A DNA stretch of 64,000 nt from Pontibacter russatus (GTDB lineage: Bacteria > Bacteroidota > Bacteroidia > Cytophagales > Hymenobacteraceae): the NCBI RefSeq assembly GCF_009931655.1, contig NZ_CP047984.1, forward strand, positions 4,667,001 through 4,731,000. The letters are read 5' to 3'. Shown piece by piece: positions 34,141 through 41,664 of this stretch (position 1 is the first letter of the stretch; the number at the start of each line of letters is the position of its first letter). The notes under the pieces are model-generated. The model searched no databases. It saw only the letters and a list, made by a program, of their open reading frames with translations, and was not told the origin of the DNA. Position numbers and translations under genes: made by a program.

Positions 34141-36432
34141 CTACGGGCCCTTTGCTGCAAAGCTGTAGCCCACCCCAACATGGAACGTTCTGGGAATGCC
34201 CTGGCGGTAACTTTTGCCGTAGGCGAACTTGTCCACGGTGGTGGCATAGAGCACATCGCTTAGATTAAGAGCATTGACCCACATCTCAAGGCCGCGCCAT
34301 ATATAGCCCACCCGGGTGTTGAGCAAATCATAGCCGCCGTAGTACTCGGTGTTGGCCGCATCCATATAGTACCTGCCCAGGTGCTGCCACTCCAGCCCCA
34401 GTCGCAGCCCCGGCACCAGCGCCGGTTTATATATGATTTCGGCGTTGCTGATGAAACGGGGCGCAGTGGCCATCTCGTTGCCGCTGAAGTCGTTGCCGCG
34501 CTCTGCATACTCCGCGAACGCGTGGCGCGCGTTGGTGCCGCTCCACCGCAGCAGCAGGCCATCTACCGGTTCATATTTCAGCGTGTACTCCACGCCGTAG
34601 TGCCTCGTTTCCCCGGCATTCTGGTTCTGGTAAGAGCCGTCGGGCAGGCGTACGGATATGATCTCGTTCCTCCCGTTGAGCCGGTACACGCTCACATCGA
34701 GGTAGCCTTTGTGCCGGGCGAAGCTGACCCAGCCGCCCGCCTCGTAATTGGTATAGTAGGAGGGCTGCAGACTCGGCACTTTCACGCCCCGGTACAGCTC
34801 CGAAATCTGGGGCGGCGCGAACCCGACGCTGTAGTTGGCGTAGCCCCCCACGCTGCTGCTGAGCGCGTAGGTCATGCCCAGTTTCGGCGACAGACTTCGG
34901 AACCCGTTCCGCTCGTCGGGCGCTCCGGTAAAGGCGCTGGGGGTAAGTTTGTTATCGAAGGTGTAATCCAATCGGTCGTAGCGCAGGGCGGCCACCACTT
35001 TCAGTTTCTCCGAGGGGTACATCTCCAGGTGCGTGTAGGCGGCTGTGTTCAGCAGGTTCACGTGGTAGTCCGTCAGCAGCGAGTCGGTGGGGGTGTAGCC
35101 GGTGTAGGTGCCGTCAGCGCTGCGGTCGATGGCTATATAGTGGGCCTGGTAGGTGGCGGGGCTGTGGTCCAAGCTCAGGCCACCGATGAGCTGTGTGCTC
35201 AGGAAATTAAAAGATTTGCGGTGCTGCGCGAGGAGGCCGTAGCTGCGGAAAGCATCTTCGTTTATCTCCCCCCGCGCCTTCAGTGGGTTGCCGGCTACGC
35301 TGGCGATGGCGTAAAATGGGTTCTGCCCAATGGCGCTGTGCCGGAAGAACGCGCTGACCTGGGTGTGGTTACCGGCGTTCCACTCATGCTCCAGCGTGCT
35401 TCTCACCCGCAGGGCATTCACTTTGCGGTAGGTGAAGGTGTGCAGACTGGTGTAGTCTTTGGCAAAGAACCGGGTGCTGTCAAGGCCGCCCGTCTGGTCG
35501 GTCTTGTAGTCGACGAGGGTGGCGGCGGTCACCAGCTTGCTGCGGCCGCTGAGGCTGTAGTCGGCCCGGAGGGTGAGGGCCAGCTTGTCGAAGTCGCTGT
35601 GCTCGATGATGCCGTCGCGCTGGGCGGCGTAGTAGCCACCGGCATATATGCCCAGCTTGCCTTTCGTGCCGGAGGCGCTGAAGTCGGTGCGGCGGTAGCC
35701 CCGGTCGCTGACCTCCGCCTGCAGCCTGGCCGTCAGGACCTGCGAGGGTGCCTGCGTGATGAAGTTGACCGCGCCGCCGATGGCCTCGCTGCCGTAGAGC
35801 GAGGAGGCCGGGCCGCGGATCACCTCCACCGTCTTCAGCGCAGCCATGTTTACCTCAATCAGCGCGTTGTGGTTAAAGTCGCCGGTGGCCCGGATGGGGA
35901 TGCCGTCCTCGAGGTAGAGGAACAGGCTCTTGTACCCGATGGGCTGGCGGATGGCCATGGTGTGCTGCTCATTGCCGAGGTTCACCATATATACCCCGCT
36001 CACTTTGTTCAATACCTGGTCCAGCGTCACGGGTTTGGTGTCGAGGAGGGTCTGGCGGGAAATGGCGCTGATGGCCACCGGCACCTCGGAGCGCGCCTGC
36101 GCCTCCCGGCTCGCCGACACCACCACCTGGCTCAGCTGGCTGGCGGCTGGCCGGAGCTGTACCAGCATCCCGTTGCTGGCCAGCGGCAGTTTTTGCGGGG
36201 TATAGCCGATATAGGAAACGACAAGGGAATCGGCGGACTGGCCGGAGGATATGGAAAAGCTGCCGTCGGGCGCGGTGATGGTGCCCGCCTGCGCCTGGGT
36301 CAGCCGCACGCTGACGGCCTCCAGCGGCTCTCGGGTAACGGCGTCAATCACCCTGCCGCTGACGGCTGTCTGGGCGTACGCGTAGCGGCACAGTGCCAGC
36401 AGGCACACAGTGCAGTATATAATACGTTGCAT
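34141..36432 (-). CDS. TonB-dependent outer-membrane receptor, probable metal uptake
   Basis: This is a 763-aa receptor: signal peptide (MQRIIYCTVCLLALCRYAYAQ), a carboxypeptidase-regulatory-like domain (about 25-100), a plug (about 110-230, with VEVIRGPASSLYGSEAIGGA) and a 22-strand barrel ending VGYSF. No SusD partner is present, which argues against glycan uptake. Its neighbours, a small Cys-motif protein upstream and a Met/His/Cys-rich lipoprotein downstream, suggest a metal ligand, possibly copper. The plug has NLGNEQHTMAIRQP with Met and His that might contribute. The assignment to TonB receptors is firm, the ligand inferred. Confidence 0.92.
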   Translation of the reverse strand: MQRIIYCTVCLLALCRYAYAQTAVSGRVIDAVTREPLEAVSVRLTQAQAGTITAPDGSFSISSGQSADSLVVSYIGYTPQKLPLASNGMLVQLRPAASQLSQVVVSASREAQARSEVPVAISAISRQTLLDTKPVTLDQVLNKVSGVYMVNLGNEQHTMAIRQPIGYKSLFLYLEDGIPIRATGDFNHNALIEVNMAALKTVEVIRGPASSLYGSEAIGGAVNFITQAPSQVLTARLQAEVSDRGYRRTDFSASGTKGKLGIYAGGYYAAQRDGIIEHSDFDKLALTLRADYSLSGRSKLVTAATLVDYKTDQTGGLDSTRFFAKDYTSLHTFTYRKVNALRVRSTLEHEWNAGNHTQVSAFFRHSAIGQNPFYAIASVAGNPLKARGEINEDAFRSYGLLAQHRKSFNFLSTQLIGGLSLDHSPATYQAHYIAIDRSADGTYTGYTPTDSLLTDYHVNLLNTAAYTHLEMYPSEKLKVVAALRYDRLDYTFDNKLTPSAFTGAPDERNGFRSLSPKLGMTYALSSSVGGYANYSVGFAPPQISELYRGVKVPSLQPSYYTNYEAGGWVSFARHKGYLDVSVYRLNGRNEIISVRLPDGSYQNQNAGETRHYGVEYTLKYEPVDGLLLRWSGTNARHAFAEYAERGNDFSGNEMATAPRFISNAEIIYKPALVPGLRLGLEWQHLGRYYMDAANTEYYGGYDLLNTRVGYIWRGLEMWVNALNLSDVLYATTVDKFAYGKSYRQGIPRTFHVGVGYSFAAKGP

Positions 36433-36538
36433 ATAGGAATTGCTACAGGTTAAAGGATACGCTGGTGCACGCGCAGCCAGCGGAAAAGGCCGGGCATGGC
36501 GTCCTGCTCAGGCAGAAGTTGCCGGAGAAATAAATCTT

Positions 36539-36916
36539 TTACGCTGCGTAGCGCGGCGGATGGAAAATGGAGTAAGTCACTTTCAGGGGATGGCCCTGGC
36601 GGAATGGCGTGGAAAGAGCGGCTCTGTAGCTCGCGTCATGCGCGGGGAGGCGGAACAGGGCCTGGCAGTAGAGCGTTACGGGCAGCTCCTGTTTCCGGGC
36701 TTTGTCGTTCGCCTGCTTGTCCGACTGCTCACTTTTCTTCAGCTCTTTCTTCAGGTGGCACTTGCCCTCGCACTGCAGCTCCGGCTTGTCCCGGTTGATG
36801 CACAGGAACTCCATGATATAGTCCTTGCGGAGCTGATAATCCAGCACAATAAACACCTTGCCGAAACTCTGCAGGAGTATCAGGGCCAGGAGCGATATGA
36901 GGAAAGCCCTCTTCAT
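36539..36916 (-). CDS. Small membrane-anchored protein with C-x9-C-x3-C motif
   Basis: This 125-aa protein has one N-terminal hydrophobic helix (MKRAFLISLLALILLQSFGK) and then the motif FLCINRDKPELQCEGKCHLKKEL, with Cys39, Cys49 and Cys53, in a Lys-rich periplasmic stretch. I recall similar small proteins next to TonB receptors in many Bacteroidota, with no known function. Three spaced Cys residues suggest metal binding or a disulfide. It precedes the TonB receptor by 106 nt on the same strand and is probably the first gene of the three-gene operon. Confidence 0.8.
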   Translation of the reverse strand: MKRAFLISLLALILLQSFGKVFIVLDYQLRKDYIMEFLCINRDKPELQCEGKCHLKKELKKSEQSDKQANDKARKQELPVTLYCQALFRLPAHDASYRAALSTPFRQGHPLKVTYSIFHPPRYAA

Positions 36917-37184
36917 GGTTTTGTGTGCAGGGTACTTGCTTTTATATATAGAATGCAGCTGTACGAATCATGCCGCTAAGGTAGGTATGCGCAGCGGCAC
37001 AAAGAATGACATTCATCTTGTTGTGAGTGACTTTTATCATCAGGTCAGCTTTGCCGCCGCCTGTAGCTTATTTGAGAGCAGCTGCCCTTTGACTGGCTTT
37101 TGCTTCGGCGGCTATATATAAGCCCAACCCAATAGCCTGGCGAAGCGTTAGGAAAAGACATCGTTTCAACTTAACCCCTAACTT

Positions 37185-37490
37185 ATGCCAACCGAACAGT
37201 ACCACGAGCCCGCCCACGAACTCTCCGACAGCACCCGCACCTTTGTGCGCATGATTACCTCCGTGATTGAAGAGGCCGAAGCCATTAGTTGGTACGAGCA
37301 GCGCATCTCGGTGGAGAAAGACGAGGAGGCAAAAGCCATCATGAAAAACGCGCAGAACGAGGAGTTCAAGCACTTCGGCATGGACCTCGAGTTCCTGCTG
37401 CGCAGGAAGCCCGCCTGGCGCGAGATGATGAAAGCCATCCTCTTCACCGAGGGCGACATCGTGGCAAAAGGCGAGGAGGCGGAGGATTAA
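37185..37490 (+). CDS. Encapsulated-ferritin-type protein (EncFtn), orphan
   Basis: This 101-aa two-helix protein fits the EncFtn family. YHEPAHELS opens it, and SVIEEAEAISWYEQR and NEEFKHFGMDLEFLLRR align with the R. rubrum protein from memory. On that alignment Glu30, Glu60 and His63 correspond to the ferroxidase ligands Glu32, Glu62 and His65, with Trp36 for Trp38. FTEGDI matches the conserved end. The usual encapsulin shell gene does not follow, and the tail (AKGEEAED) lacks a recognisable shell-targeting peptide. It may therefore oxidise iron without encapsulation. It converges on an iron-type TonB receptor with 18 nt between stop codons. Confidence 0.88.
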   Translation: MPTEQYHEPAHELSDSTRTFVRMITSVIEEAEAISWYEQRISVEKDEEAKAIMKNAQNEEFKHFGMDLEFLLRRKPAWREMMKAILFTEGDIVAKGEEAED

Positions 37491-37508
37491 GTTATCTCCT
37501 TTACGGAG

Positions 37509-39788
37509 CTACATCAACCCAAACTTCAGCCCGAAGAAGAACGTGCGCGGCCGCGCCGGGCCGTATACGTAGTTGCTGTCGCGGTACTGGGTGGTGTCGA
37601 AATCCCGCTGGTACGCGTTGAACATGTTCTGCACGCCGGTGCTCAGCTGCAGGTCTTTCCCAATGCTTTTGATGGTGAAGCGGTAAGCCAGTTTCACGTT
37701 GTTCTCCACAAAGGTGGGGGAGGTATATAACACATCCTCTGCCACGCCGGGCGCGCCGCCGAAGTGCGGCACCTGCATCGGGCCCGTCAGCACCCCGGAG
37801 AATGAGGCGGTAAAACGGCTTTGGGGCAACAGCGTGAGCACGTAATAGCCGTAGGTGGCAGGCGTGCGCAGGTACTCCCGCGTGCCCGCTATCTCCGCTG
37901 ACCAGGCCACCGGCTCGTCGTAGCGCGACTGCTGAACCGTAATGCCCGTCTCCAGCTGGAACCGCTGATCATAGTTGAGGCGGCCTTCCAGCGTTGCACC
38001 CCTCACCGTGGAGTTGCCCCCGTTCTTGCGCAGCAGCAGCTGGTTGCCGTTTTCGTCCGTCCCGATTTCCTCCAATACAAAGGCGTCGTAGAGGCGTGTG
38101 TGGAAGCCGTCCAGCGTAAAGCCATAGATCATCTGCTCGCTCGCCTTGTTGTAATCCACTGAGGCGTTAAAGCTGCTGGAGGTTTCTTCCTGCAGGTTCG
38201 GGTCTATCCGTATAAGGGAAACCCCGCCTCCCGCAAACGCGATGTGCAGGTCTGCCTCGAAGGCTTGCGGTGCTCTGAAGCCACGGGCGTAGGAACCACG
38301 GAACTGTGTGGTAGTTCCCAGCTTGTAGACGGCGCTCAGCCGGGGCGTCAGCGTGAGCCCTTCCACGTTGTTGTGGCTGTTGGCCCTCACCCCGGACAGC
38401 ACAGTAATGCCCGGGCTAATATCCCAGTCGCTTTGCAGGAACAGGCCCGTCAGGTTTGTTTTCTGGTCGATGAGGTAGTTGTAGGCCTTTATCTCATCTA
38501 AGGTATAGTCATACTGGTGCTCGGCACCCGCGGTGAGGGTGTTGCTGCCGCCGAAAAAATCGGGCAGGCTGTAATTGAACTGGAAGCCACCCTGCGCCGT
38601 CCGGTTCTTGGTGTTGCCCCAGCCGTCTGACTGGTCGATGCCGGTATAGTGGGTGCGGCTGGTGCTCTGCGCCGAGCCGTAGACACTAAAGGAGGCCTTG
38701 CCGCTTCGCAGTTGGTGGTCCCAGTTGAGGCCGGCCACCAGGTTGTTCTGCAGCCGGTACTCTGCCTGGTCGGCCCGGTCAGCGGGACCCTCAAGCTTGT
38801 TGCCGCCGTGGCGCTCCTCCTGTATGCTCCAGCCATTCACGTCAATCTGGTCGCGTTCGGTGGGTTTGAAGAAGGAGTTAAAGCCGAAGGAGTTGTTCTT
38901 GAGCTCCGCCAGCTCCGAGAACCCGTCGCCGTTGGCGTCATATGCCTCCTTGTCGCGGTGCGAGGCAAAAAACGACACCCCCGCATTCCGCGCCTCATTC
39001 ACGGTGTTCACATTGGCGTTCAGGAAGTGGTCCCAGGCTTGTCCGTCAATCACGGAGGAGGTAGAGGAGAGGGTGTAGGTGCTTTCCTCCGGCTCTTTGG
39101 TGATGATGTTGACGGTGCCCGCAATCGCGCTGGAGCCATATAGCACTGAGCCTCCGCCGCGCACCACCTCCACCCGTTCCACCATATTGGCCGGTATCTG
39201 CTCCAGGCCGTACAGGCTCATCAGCGACGTGAAAACAGGGCGGCTGTTGATGAGAATCTGGGAATAGGAGCCGCCGAGCCCGTTCATGCGCAGCTGGGTG
39301 TAGTTGCAGGTCTGGCAGTCGGTTTCCATGCGCAGGCCCGGCTGGAAGCAGAGCCCCTCCGACAGCGTGTTGGATTGGGTGAGATTAAAGATTCTGCTGT
39401 CAAGCACGTTCACTGCCACCGGACTCTCCAGCCGGCGGCGTTCGGTGCGCGTGCCGGTTACCACCACTTCATTTAGCGAGGCGTTTACTTCGGCCATCCG
39501 GATGTCCAGCGTTATATCCGAACCGGGTATTACCTCCACTTGTCTTTGCGCTGGTCTATAGCCGATGGCGGTTACCTGCACCTCATATGTCCCGGCAGGC
39601 AGTTTGTCCATTATATATAGTCCTTCCTCATTGGTAGACGTGCCCCAGGAGGTGCCTTTTAGCATCACAGTGGCGTAAGGCAATGCACCGGAGCTTGCTG
39701 TTACCTTTCCGCTTAACGTGCCCGTCTGTGCATGCACGGCAGGGCCCAGGCTGCCTATTAACAGCAAAAGTATAATTCTCTGTACCAT
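37509..39788 (-). CDS. TonB-dependent outer-membrane receptor, probable iron/metal
   Basis: This 759-aa receptor has a signal peptide ending near VHAQ, a CarboxypepD-reg-like domain (about 24-95), a plug with VEVVRGGGSVLYGSSAIAGT and a long barrel. The plug contains METDCQTCNYTQLRMNGLG, a CxxCN motif seen in a subset of Bacteroidota receptors. A palindromic DtxR-like site overlaps its -7 element (39839-39858), which suggests repression by a metal-bound regulator. An EncFtn gene converges from the other side. No SusD-like gene is present. Iron is the most likely substrate, though manganese or a metallophore is possible. Confidence 0.92.
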   Translation of the reverse strand: MVQRIILLLLIGSLGPAVHAQTGTLSGKVTASSGALPYATVMLKGTSWGTSTNEEGLYIMDKLPAGTYEVQVTAIGYRPAQRQVEVIPGSDITLDIRMAEVNASLNEVVVTGTRTERRRLESPVAVNVLDSRIFNLTQSNTLSEGLCFQPGLRMETDCQTCNYTQLRMNGLGGSYSQILINSRPVFTSLMSLYGLEQIPANMVERVEVVRGGGSVLYGSSAIAGTVNIITKEPEESTYTLSSTSSVIDGQAWDHFLNANVNTVNEARNAGVSFFASHRDKEAYDANGDGFSELAELKNNSFGFNSFFKPTERDQIDVNGWSIQEERHGGNKLEGPADRADQAEYRLQNNLVAGLNWDHQLRSGKASFSVYGSAQSTSRTHYTGIDQSDGWGNTKNRTAQGGFQFNYSLPDFFGGSNTLTAGAEHQYDYTLDEIKAYNYLIDQKTNLTGLFLQSDWDISPGITVLSGVRANSHNNVEGLTLTPRLSAVYKLGTTTQFRGSYARGFRAPQAFEADLHIAFAGGGVSLIRIDPNLQEETSSSFNASVDYNKASEQMIYGFTLDGFHTRLYDAFVLEEIGTDENGNQLLLRKNGGNSTVRGATLEGRLNYDQRFQLETGITVQQSRYDEPVAWSAEIAGTREYLRTPATYGYYVLTLLPQSRFTASFSGVLTGPMQVPHFGGAPGVAEDVLYTSPTFVENNVKLAYRFTIKSIGKDLQLSTGVQNMFNAYQRDFDTTQYRDSNYVYGPARPRTFFFGLKFGLM

Positions 39789-39838
39789 TCCTAATTCGTT
39801 TAAAGAAGTTGACGATGATAATTAGGAACGCTAAATTA

Positions 39839-39858
39839 CAAATTTAGATTTGTCTAAA
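39839..39858 (-). promoter_or_regulatory. DtxR-like palindrome over the -7 element of the TonB receptor
   Basis: The palindrome TTTAGA-4 nt-TCTAAA occupies 39843-39858. On the minus strand it runs into TAAATTTG (39839-39846), an exact TAnnTTTG -7 element 50 nt before the receptor start. The TTTAG/CTAAA ends resemble operators of DtxR/IdeR/MntR repressors (family knowledge), so binding would block RNA polymerase. The regulator is not encoded in the window. Confidence 0.6.
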
Positions 39859-40148
39859 ATTCATTTTTACATATTTTATTTCTTCTTGAAGATAAGATTC
39901 TGAAGTGTCCCGCTGTTACTGATTGGTAATGTCCTGCAGGCAAGCGTCTGTTACTTGTGCCTCTATCATATATGGCCTGTGGCGTGAGGGCTCCTCTTAG
40001 GCTACTATACCCGAGCCTCCGATCTAGTATCGAGAATTTATATATAAACAATATTGATTTTTATAACTCCTGGCTGGGCCTGTAGAATGAAAAAAGGAGT
40101 GAACAGAGGCGGTGCAAGAACGATATAGGTAGAGGGCGGTAACGCAAA

Positions 40149-40844
40149 TCATATATACTTCTCGCGCAGCACCTGCGCCACTTTCTGCATGCCGGTGCTG
40201 GCTTTCTCTTCGTAGCTATATAGGTTGGGGCGGCGGCGCATCTCGGGCAGGTTCGGGTCCACGACAAATATCGGCACTCCATCGGGCACAAAATCTACAA
40301 GACCAGCTGCCGGGTATACAACAAGCGAGGTACCCACCACCAGAAAGATATCGGCCTGCGTGGTTTCTTCCATGGCCTGCTCCATCAGGGGCACCGGCTC
40401 CCCGAACCACACAATGTTGGGCCGCAACTGCGAGCCGCGCGCACATTTGTCGCCTTTTTTCAACTCCCAGCCTTCCATCGGATATATAAGCGTGGGGTCG
40501 AGGGTGCTGCGGCTCTCGAACAGTTTGCCGTGCAGGTGAAGGACATTGCTGCTGCCCGCGCGCTCGTGCAGGTCGTCCACGTTCTGCGTGATGATGCGCA
40601 CGTCAAAATCCTTCTCTAGGTCGGCAAGCGCTGTATGGCCTGCGTTGGGCTGTACGCCTTGGGCGTTTTTGCGCCGCTGGTTATAGAAGTCAAGCACCAA
40701 GTCCGGATTTTTGCGCCAGCCCTGCGGTGAGGCCACCTCCATCACATCATGCCCTTCCCAAAGCCCGTTCCTATCCCGGAACGTGGCAATGCCGCTCTCG
40801 GCGCTTATCCCGGCGCCTGTCAGCGCCACCAGTCGTTGTTTCAT
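40149..40844 (-). CDS. cobB: Sirtuin, NAD-dependent protein deacylase
   Basis: This 231-aa Sir2 enzyme shows LTGAGISAESGIATFRD (NAD site), TQNVDDLHERAG and HLHGKLF (catalytic His). VLDFYNQRR places Tyr and Arg three residues apart, as in SIRT5-type desuccinylases, so it may remove succinyl or malonyl groups besides acetyl. The usual four zinc Cys are missing: only one Cys lies in the expected loop (KGDKCARGSQLRP), where CxxC pairs should flank it. It is transcribed divergently from umuD. Confidence 0.93.
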   Translation of the reverse strand: MKQRLVALTGAGISAESGIATFRDRNGLWEGHDVMEVASPQGWRKNPDLVLDFYNQRRKNAQGVQPNAGHTALADLEKDFDVRIITQNVDDLHERAGSSNVLHLHGKLFESRSTLDPTLIYPMEGWELKKGDKCARGSQLRPNIVWFGEPVPLMEQAMEETTQADIFLVVGTSLVVYPAAGLVDFVPDGVPIFVVDPNLPEMRRRPNLYSYEEKASTGMQKVAQVLREKYI

Positions 40845-40983
40845 GCTGTTTTTCTACTGTCACTTCTTGCTATACCCTCCCCGTGCCTGCGTTGTTGCCT
40901 GCAGCAGCAGCCTTCTATGATTTAATAGACAGTCTAGTAATGAATCCATAAACCCCAAAACAAGAGGGGGTGCAGCAGGAAAA

Positions 40984-41027
40984 ATTAGTGCTAAAATAAT
41001 TAGTAAATATGAGGCTAAAACTAATTT
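40984..41027 (+). promoter_or_regulatory. Repeated AATTAGT elements upstream of umuD
   Basis: AATTAGT occurs directly at 40984-40990 and 40999-41005, and inverted (ACTAATT) at 41021-41027, 19 nt before the umuD start. The 29-nt inverted pair could be an operator, plausibly for damage-dependent control. I know no SOS-box consensus for this lineage to compare it with. Confidence 0.45.
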
Positions 41028-41045
41028 AATTCGTAAAATAGCGGT

Positions 41046-41492
41046 ATGAAAACAGAAATTACCATCATCGACCGAATGGATGCGGTGCAATTACAGGACA
41101 TGACAGCGCATCACTTGTTCTTATATTCATCGGCTGTGCAGGCTGGGCTGCCGGGGCCAGCCGCGGGATATGACGCGGACCCGATTGACCTGAACGCGTA
41201 TATTACAGAAAACCCCCAGGCCACGTTTCTGGCGCGGGTGGAGGGCGACTCCATGATAGGGGCGCATATAGAACCGGGAGACCTTGTGGTGATAGACCGC
41301 TCCCTGAAACCTGAGAGCGGTCGCATCGTGCTGGCTTTCGTAGCCGGGGAGTTTACCATCAAGCGGCTGGTGCTGAAACCGGAGGGAGCCTTTCTGGAGC
41401 CGGAGAACCCGGCATATGAGCGCATTAAAATAAACCACCCCGACATGGGGCGAATCTGGGGCGTGGTGGTGGCTATCGTGAAAAAAGTGTGA
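41046..41492 (+). CDS. umuD: UmuD-like S24 peptidase, error-prone repair subunit
   Basis: This 148-aa protein belongs to the LexA/UmuD self-cleaving family. RVEGDSMIGAHI holds the nucleophile Ser69 and FTIKRLVL the general-base Lys106. The probable cleavage site is Ala33-Gly34 in VQAGLPGPA, equivalent to Cys24-Gly25 of E. coli UmuD, and DPIDLNAYI follows as in UmuD. After RecA-stimulated cleavage, UmuD' would activate a UmuC polymerase. No umuC follows, which is unusual, since the two are normally adjacent. Upstream repeats (40984-41027) may regulate it. Confidence 0.92.
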   Translation: MKTEITIIDRMDAVQLQDMTAHHLFLYSSAVQAGLPGPAAGYDADPIDLNAYITENPQATFLARVEGDSMIGAHIEPGDLVVIDRSLKPESGRIVLAFVAGEFTIKRLVLKPEGAFLEPENPAYERIKINHPDMGRIWGVVVAIVKKV

Positions 41493-41664
41493 TCACCCGC
41501 CTGAAATGCCATCGTTTCTCTCCACCATATGTCTCTGCCGATACCATATGGCATAAATTAGATATATGATGCGGCTCATCCTTTTTCGGAAGAAAGCGTA
41601 TACAGCTTTTTCAAAATATCACGCATTCTATATTATCTTATGCTATATTTATTTACCTTGCCAT

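Noticed and set aside
34381..36453. 690-codon open frame on the plus strand
   Set aside because: It is antisense to the TonB receptor; the sequence is a GC-rich shadow with no domain, while the minus-strand frame has full receptor features.
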